From contig JBBQDZ010000109.1 in assembly GCA_038320185.1 (NCBI GenBank), positions 1-7,902 on the forward strand: a stretch of DNA of 7,902 nucleotides, written 5' to 3'. This document shows, piece after piece, positions 4,305 through 7,902 of this stretch (the first letter of the stretch is position 1; the number at the start of each line of letters is the position of its first letter). Both the position numbers and the translations under genes were made by a program. The notes below the pieces were generated by a model, which saw only the letters and a list, made by a program, of their open reading frames with translations, did not search any database and had not been told where the DNA came from. This stretch comes from JBBQDZ01 sp038320185 (lineage in GTDB: Bacteria; Actinomycetota; Thermoleophilia; Gaiellales; Gaiellaceae).

Positions 4305-6267
4305 CCGCCCGAACAGACCCATGCGCCCGCGCGGCCCCGGAGGGCCGGGCCGGCGCCGCCGCGTCGTCATCGACAGCGGCGGCCCGCGCGGGCCGCGCGA
4401 CGCCGCGCGCCAGAACCGCGAGCGCCTCGAGGCTCGTCCGAAGGAGCGGCGCGAGGTCGCGCCTCCCACCGGTCCCGTCACCGTCCAGTCGGGCGTGACG
4501 GTCAAGGATCTCTCCGCGGCGCTCGGCAAGACGGTTCCGGACATCATCAAGGTGATGATGGGCCTCGGAAAGATGGTCACGATCACGCAGTCGCTGAACG
4601 ACGATGACGTGGCGACGATCGCGGCGGAGCTCACGCCCGATCGTGAGATCATCATCAAGCACGCGGCCGAGGAGGATCCCGAGCCTGAGGCCTTCGAGGA
4701 CACCGACGAGGACCTCGTCCCGCGGCCGCCGGTCGTCACGATCATGGGGCACGTCGACCACGGCAAGACGACCCTGCTGGACGCGATCCGCCAGACGTCC
4801 GTCGTCGACACCGAGGCGGGTGGCATCACCCAGCACATCGGTGCCTACCAGGTCGACCATGACGGCCGGAAGATCACCTTCCTCGACACTCCGGGCCACG
4901 CCGCCTTCACAGAGATGCGCGCGCGCGGAGCCAAGGTCACGGACGTCGCCGTCCTCGTTGTCGCGGCGGACGACGGCGTCATGCCGCAGACGCGCGAGTC
5001 GATCTCGCACGCGCGTGCCGCGGGGGTGCCGATCGTCGTTGCCATCAACAAGGTCGACCTGCCGGACGCCAACCCCGACCGCGTCAAGAACGAGCTTGCG
5101 GCGGAGGAGCTCCAGCCGGAGGAGTGGGGCGGCGAGACGCAGTTCTCGGAGGTTTCGGCCAAGCAGAAGGAGAACCTCGACGACTTGCTCGAGAAGATCC
5201 TGCTTGTCGGCGACGCGCTCGTCGACCTGCGCGCCAATCCGAACACGGAGGCCTCGGGGCCTATCATCGAGTCGCGCCTCGACGTCGGGCGCGGGCCGGC
5301 CGCCACGATGCTCGTCCACCGCGGCACTCTCAGGGTCGGCGACGCCGTCGTCGCGGGCGATGCCTGGGGCCGGGTGCGGGCGCTCTACGACTACCGGGGC
5401 GAGAAGGTCAAGGACGCCGGGCCGGGCGACCCCGTCGAGATCCTCGGATTCGACCGTCCGCCACAGGCCGGCGAGCTCTGCCGCGTCGTCGAGAACGAGC
5501 GTCAGGCGCGCCACCTCGCGCAGATTCGGGACGAGCGGCGCAGGCGTGAGCAGCTCGCGACGCGGGTTCCGACGCTCGCCGGTCTCGGCGACTTCTTTCA
5601 GCGCATGCAGGAGGGCACGGTCCAGGATCTGAATCTCGTCCTGAAGGGTGATGTCCAGGGCTCGGTCGAGGCGCTCGTGGGCGAGCTCGGGAGGATCCAG
5701 CACCCGGAGGTGCGGGTGAACGTCATCCACACCGGTGTCGGCGGCATCACCGAGAACGACGTCAACCTGGCCGCGGCCTCAGGTGCGCTCGTCGTCGGCT
5801 TCAGCGTCCGCCCGAGTGCCGAGGCTCGTGCCCGTGCCGAGCGTGAGGGCGTCGAGATCCGGACCTACCGCGTCATCTACCAGCTGACCGACGACATCGA
5901 GCAGGCGCTCGTCGGGATGCTCTCGCCGGTCCAGAGCGAGGAGACGATCGGCGAGGCCCAGGTGCGCGCGCTGTTCCGCGTCTCGCGCCTCGGCACGATC
6001 GCAGGCTGCATGGTCACCTCCGGCATCGTGCGCCGCAACGGCAAGGTACGCATCGTCCGGGACGGCTCGGTCGTCCACGAGACCTCCATCGCACAGCTCA
6101 AGCGCTTCAAGGACGATGCCCGCGAGGTCGCCGAGGGCTTCGAGTGCGGCATCCTCCTCGAGGGCTTCAACGACGTGAAGGAAGGCGACGTGCTCGAGGT
6201 CTACGAGACGCGCGAGGTCGAGCGAACCAGGCTCGACGATCCCTCGCCGCCGCCCCCCGCAGGGTAA
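4297..6267 (+). CDS. infB: Translation initiation factor IF-2, 656 aa
   Basis: IF-2 is the GTPase that brings fMet-tRNA to the 30S subunit and promotes 50S joining. An Arg/Gly/Pro-rich leader (about 1-60) is followed by one IF2_N domain (about 63-120). The G domain has G1 Gly-His-Val-Asp-His-Gly-Lys-Thr at 151-158, the switch I block Gly-Gly-Ile-Thr at 175-178, G3 Asp-Thr-Pro-Gly-His at 197-201, G4 Asn-Lys-Val-Asp at 251-254 and G5 Ser-Ala-Lys at 287-289. Domains II, III and the fMet-tRNA-binding C2 domain (about 560-645, with Phe-Arg-Val-Ser-Arg-Leu-Gly-Thr-Ile-Ala-Gly-Cys) complete it. All GTPase residues are intact. The N-terminal region is much shorter than the several hundred residues seen in Streptomyces or Mycobacterium IF-2. 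The ATG at 4297 overlaps ylxR by eight bases with no clear Shine-Dalgarno, so translation is probably coupled. Confidence 0.97.
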   Translation: MADRPNRPMRPRGPGGPGRRRRVVIDSGGPRGPRDAARQNRERLEARPKERREVAPPTGPVTVQSGVTVKDLSAALGKTVPDIIKVMMGLGKMVTITQSLNDDDVATIAAELTPDREIIIKHAAEEDPEPEAFEDTDEDLVPRPPVVTIMGHVDHGKTTLLDAIRQTSVVDTEAGGITQHIGAYQVDHDGRKITFLDTPGHAAFTEMRARGAKVTDVAVLVVAADDGVMPQTRESISHARAAGVPIVVAINKVDLPDANPDRVKNELAAEELQPEEWGGETQFSEVSAKQKENLDDLLEKILLVGDALVDLRANPNTEASGPIIESRLDVGRGPAATMLVHRGTLRVGDAVVAGDAWGRVRALYDYRGEKVKDAGPGDPVEILGFDRPPQAGELCRVVENERQARHLAQIRDERRRREQLATRVPTLAGLGDFFQRMQEGTVQDLNLVLKGDVQGSVEALVGELGRIQHPEVRVNVIHTGVGGITENDVNLAAASGALVVGFSVRPSAEARARAEREGVEIRTYRVIYQLTDDIEQALVGMLSPVQSEETIGEAQVRALFRVSRLGTIAGCMVTSGIVRRNGKVRIVRDGSVVHETSIAQLKRFKDDAREVAEGFECGILLEGFNDVKEGDVLEVYETREVERTRLDDPSPPPPAG

Positions 6268-6283
6268 GTCTTTCAGTCCGGCG

Positions 6284-6583
6284 GTGGGAACGGGCTTCGT
6301 CGGCATCCTCTCGGTCGAGCTGCACTTCCCCGAAGCGGGGTCGCTGAAGGACAAGCGGAAGTTTGTGAAGTCGGCGAAGGCGCAGCTTCAGAACCGGTTC
6401 GGCGCCTCGGTCGCCGAGGTCGACCACCACGACCTCTGGCAGCGGGCCCGGCTCACGCTCGCCTGCGTCGCCCGCGGCCATCGTGAGGTCGAGAAGCTTC
6501 TCGATGGAGCCGAGCGGTACCTCAACGGGCAGCAGTACGAGCTCTCGCGCTCCGAGCGCGAGGTGGTGACACTCGATGCCTGA
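6284..6583 (+). CDS. ylxP: YlxP-like protein, DUF503 family, 99 aa
   Basis: The protein starts with a beta strand, Gly-Ile-Leu-Ser-Val-Glu-Leu, then the family signature Ser-Leu-Lys-Asp-Lys-Arg-Lys and the block Asn-Arg-Phe-Gly-Ala-Ser-Val-Ala-Glu-Val, followed by Asp-Leu-Trp-Gln-Arg-Ala. These are typical of DUF503 proteins, small alpha/beta proteins of unknown biochemical role that are almost always encoded between infB and rbfA. A role in ribosome assembly or translation is suggested only by that position. The GTG at 6284 lies 16 bases after the infB stop with a poor ribosome-binding site. It fits the family's usual N-terminus, with the first strand directly after the start. It overlaps rbfA by eight bases. 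Confidence 0.88.
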   Translation: MGTGFVGILSVELHFPEAGSLKDKRKFVKSAKAQLQNRFGASVAEVDHHDLWQRARLTLACVARGHREVEKLLDGAERYLNGQQYELSRSEREVVTLDA

Positions 6584-6923
6584 TCGGATGCGCAGGGTCG
6601 ACGAGGCCGTGCGGCAGGTGCTCTCGGAGGCCGTGCCCGAGCTGAAGGACCCGCGGATCGGCTTCGTCACGATCACCGGTGTCAAGACCTCCGCCGACCT
6701 GCGAAGCGCCCGCGTCTTCGTCAGCGTTCTCGGCTCCGAGCGCAAGCGGGAGCGCAGTCTTGCCGGCCTCGCCGCCGCGCACGGCGTGCTCCAGGCGCAG
6801 CTCTCGCGCGAGCTGCGGCTGAAGCGCACCCCGCAGCTGGCCTTCGAATACGATCCCTCGGTCGAGCGCGGCGTGCGGATGACCCGGCTGATCGATGAGC
6901 TCGCCCCAGACGACGATGAGTGA
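6576..6923 (+). CDS. rbfA: Ribosome-binding factor A, 115 aa
   Basis: RbfA is a KH-like protein that binds the immature 30S subunit near helix 1 of 16S rRNA and is needed for late processing and cold growth. The N-terminus Arg-Met-Arg-Arg-Val-Asp-Glu-Ala is typical. It is followed by the family signature Asp-Pro-Arg-Ile-Gly-Phe-Val-Thr-Ile-Thr at 25-34 and the strand Ala-Arg-Val-Phe-Val-Ser-Val at 45-51. An Ala-His-Gly kinked helix, Arg-Leu-Lys-Arg-Thr-Pro-x-Leu and an acidic end follow. Length and domain are those of the minimal family. ATG 6576 is chosen over ATG 6588 because it gives the usual short lead-in and the same ATGNNTGA overlap seen elsewhere in the operon. The stop overlaps the next gene by eight bases. 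It acts in the same 30S assembly pathway as RimP at the operon's start. Confidence 0.95.
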   Translation: MPDRMRRVDEAVRQVLSEAVPELKDPRIGFVTITGVKTSADLRSARVFVSVLGSERKRERSLAGLAAAHGVLQAQLSRELRLKRTPQLAFEYDPSVERGVRMTRLIDELAPDDDE

Positions 6924-7902
6924 GCTCCAGGCCGTCGCGGAGGCGATTCGAGGCAACGTGAGGTTCCTGCTCGTGACGCACGAGAACCCCGACGGAGACG
7001 CGCTCGGGTCGATTCTGGCAACGAAGCTCGCACTCGACCAGCTGGGCAAGGACGCCGTCATGTACCTCCACGGCCCCGCGCCATTGCCGCGCGAGTACGC
7101 CTTCATGGAGCTCCGCGATCTCCGGCGCGACCTCCCCGAGGACGCTTGCGAGCGGGTCCTCCTCGCTGTCGACTGCGCGAACGAGCGGCGGATCGGCCCG
7201 GACCTCGATCTTCTCGAGCGGGTTCCCTGCTCGATCGACATCGACCACCACCACGACAACAGCCGTTTTGGCAGTGTCAACCTGATCGTCGCGGATGCGT
7301 CTTCGACCGGGGAGGTCCTGCGCGACCTCTTCGGCGAGCTCGGCGTCGAGCTGACGCCGGAGATCGCCGAGGCTCTCTACATCGCGGTCGTCACCGACAC
7401 CGGCCGCTTCCAGTACGCCAACACGAGCCCCAAGGCGCTGCGCCTGGCCGCAGAGCTCGTCGAGGCCGGCGCAGACGTCCACCACGTCTTCCAGCGCGTC
7501 TACGAGAGCATCGACTTCGCGAAGCTGAAGCTGCTCGCGCGGGCACTCGAGCGTGCACGGAAGCTCGAAGGGGGACGGCTCGTGATCTCGTACCTCCTCC
7601 GCGACGACTTCGCCGAGCTCGCTGCGGGCGAGGCCTACTCGGAGGGGATCATCGACTATCTGCGAGCCGTCGACGGCGCCGAGCTCGCCGCGCTGATCCG
7701 CGAGCCGCCCGGTCCCGGACGCCCGGACCGGCGCGTCAGCCTGCGGTCCTCCGTCGACGAGATCGACGTGTCGGCGATCGCCAGGGGCTCCGGCGGGGGC
7801 GGTCATCGTCAGGCCGCGGGGTTCTCGAGCGACCGGTCGATCGAGGAGATCGCGGAGTTCATCCACCAGGGCTTCCTCGCGGAGACGGCGCGCCCGGACG
7901 CG
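6916..7902 (+). CDS. nrnA: DHH/DHHA1 phosphoesterase, NrnA type (nano-RNase / pAp phosphatase), runs off the right edge
   Basis: NrnA-type enzymes degrade very short RNAs and, in many species, dephosphorylate pAp or cleave linear or cyclic dinucleotides. The DHH domain shows motif I, His22-x-x-x-Asp26-x-Asp28-Ala-Leu-Gly-Ser, then motif II with Asp86 in Val-Asp-Cys, and motif III Asp110-His111-His112-His113. Motif IV has Asp161-Thr-Gly-Arg-Phe. These are the metal-binding residues of the family. The C-terminal DHHA1 domain has the glycine-rich substrate loop Gly-Ser-Gly-Gly-Gly-Gly-His297-Arg-Gln-Ala-Ala-Gly-Phe. The frame is still open at the last base after 329 codons, about the usual full length, so only a few residues should be missing. 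The ATG at 6916 overlaps rbfA by eight bases. Which substrate it prefers (nanoRNA, pAp or pApA) cannot be told from the sequence. Confidence 0.92.
   Translation, partial: MSELQAVAEAIRGNVRFLLVTHENPDGDALGSILATKLALDQLGKDAVMYLHGPAPLPREYAFMELRDLRRDLPEDACERVLLAVDCANERRIGPDLDLLERVPCSIDIDHHHDNSRFGSVNLIVADASSTGEVLRDLFGELGVELTPEIAEALYIAVVTDTGRFQYANTSPKALRLAAELVEAGADVHHVFQRVYESIDFAKLKLLARALERARKLEGGRLVISYLLRDDFAELAAGEAYSEGIIDYLRAVDGAELAALIREPPGPGRPDRRVSLRSSVDEIDVSAIARGSGGGGHRQAAGFSSDRSIEEIAEFIHQGFLAETARPDA

Noticed and set aside
4231..5730. 499-codon - strand frame opposite infB
   Set aside because: It mirrors the infB codon pattern in a low-complexity Arg/Asp/Val-rich product. The sense strand carries every IF-2 GTPase motif, so this is a shadow.
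6721..7866. 381-codon - strand frame opposite rbfA and nrnA
   Set aside because: It lies antisense to clearly conserved DHH/DHHA1 motifs, shows no domain of its own and has no ribosome-binding context.
1..7902. CRISPR array, tRNA or rRNA gene
   Set aside because: No regularly spaced repeats and no cloverleaf or rRNA-like segment were seen on reading the sequence. In particular, no tRNA lies at the element junction, as would be expected for many tyrosine-recombinase elements.

Overview
The window is a GC-rich (clearly above 60%), actinobacterial-looking stretch. A conserved translation/transcription operon fills the right three quarters, and the edge of an integrated mobile element fills the left quarter. 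Codon third positions are overwhelmingly G/C. The order rimP-nusA-ylxR-infB-ylxP-rbfA-nrnA is the classic nusA-infB operon. The details (an actinobacterial-style dtd fragment next to rimP, a short IF2, and a NusA with an unusual C-terminal Cys/His module) make me favour a deep-branching actinobacterium such as Thermoleophilia or Rubrobacteria. That placement is inference.

Positions 1 to about 1840 belong to an integrated element. It starts with the 3' end of an unrecognised gene and two tiny ORFs linked by start/stop overlaps, all on the + strand. These run head-on into a 465-codon large serine recombinase on the - strand (404-1801). Just upstream of the recombinase start, at about 1839-1842, the sequence switches to the C-terminal 60-odd codons of dtd (D-aminoacyl-tRNA deacylase), ending at 2027. 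The simplest reading is that the recombinase inserted the element into the middle of dtd, so 1811-1860 holds one hybrid attachment site. The 5' half of dtd should lie at the far end of the element, outside the window. An inverted repeat (1811-1839) abuts the junction.

Positions 2028-2218 are intergenic. They hold a strong hairpin after dtd, a possible promoter, and a leader in which a perfect 11-bp hairpin followed by five T's ends exactly at the rimP Shine-Dalgarno. A weaker upstream hairpin competes for the same bases, which is the layout of a transcription attenuator.

Positions 2219-7902 are one tightly packed operon on the + strand. It encodes RimP (30S maturation), NusA (elongation, pausing and termination), YlxR/RnpM, IF2, YlxP (DUF503), RbfA (30S maturation) and a DHH/DHHA1 phosphoesterase of the NrnA type that runs off the right edge. 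Three consecutive couplings use the same 8-nt ATGNNTGA overlap. The operon joins small-subunit assembly, initiation and transcription elongation with turnover of short RNAs. The points most worth a second look are the split dtd, the rimP leader, and the zinc-finger-like extension on NusA.
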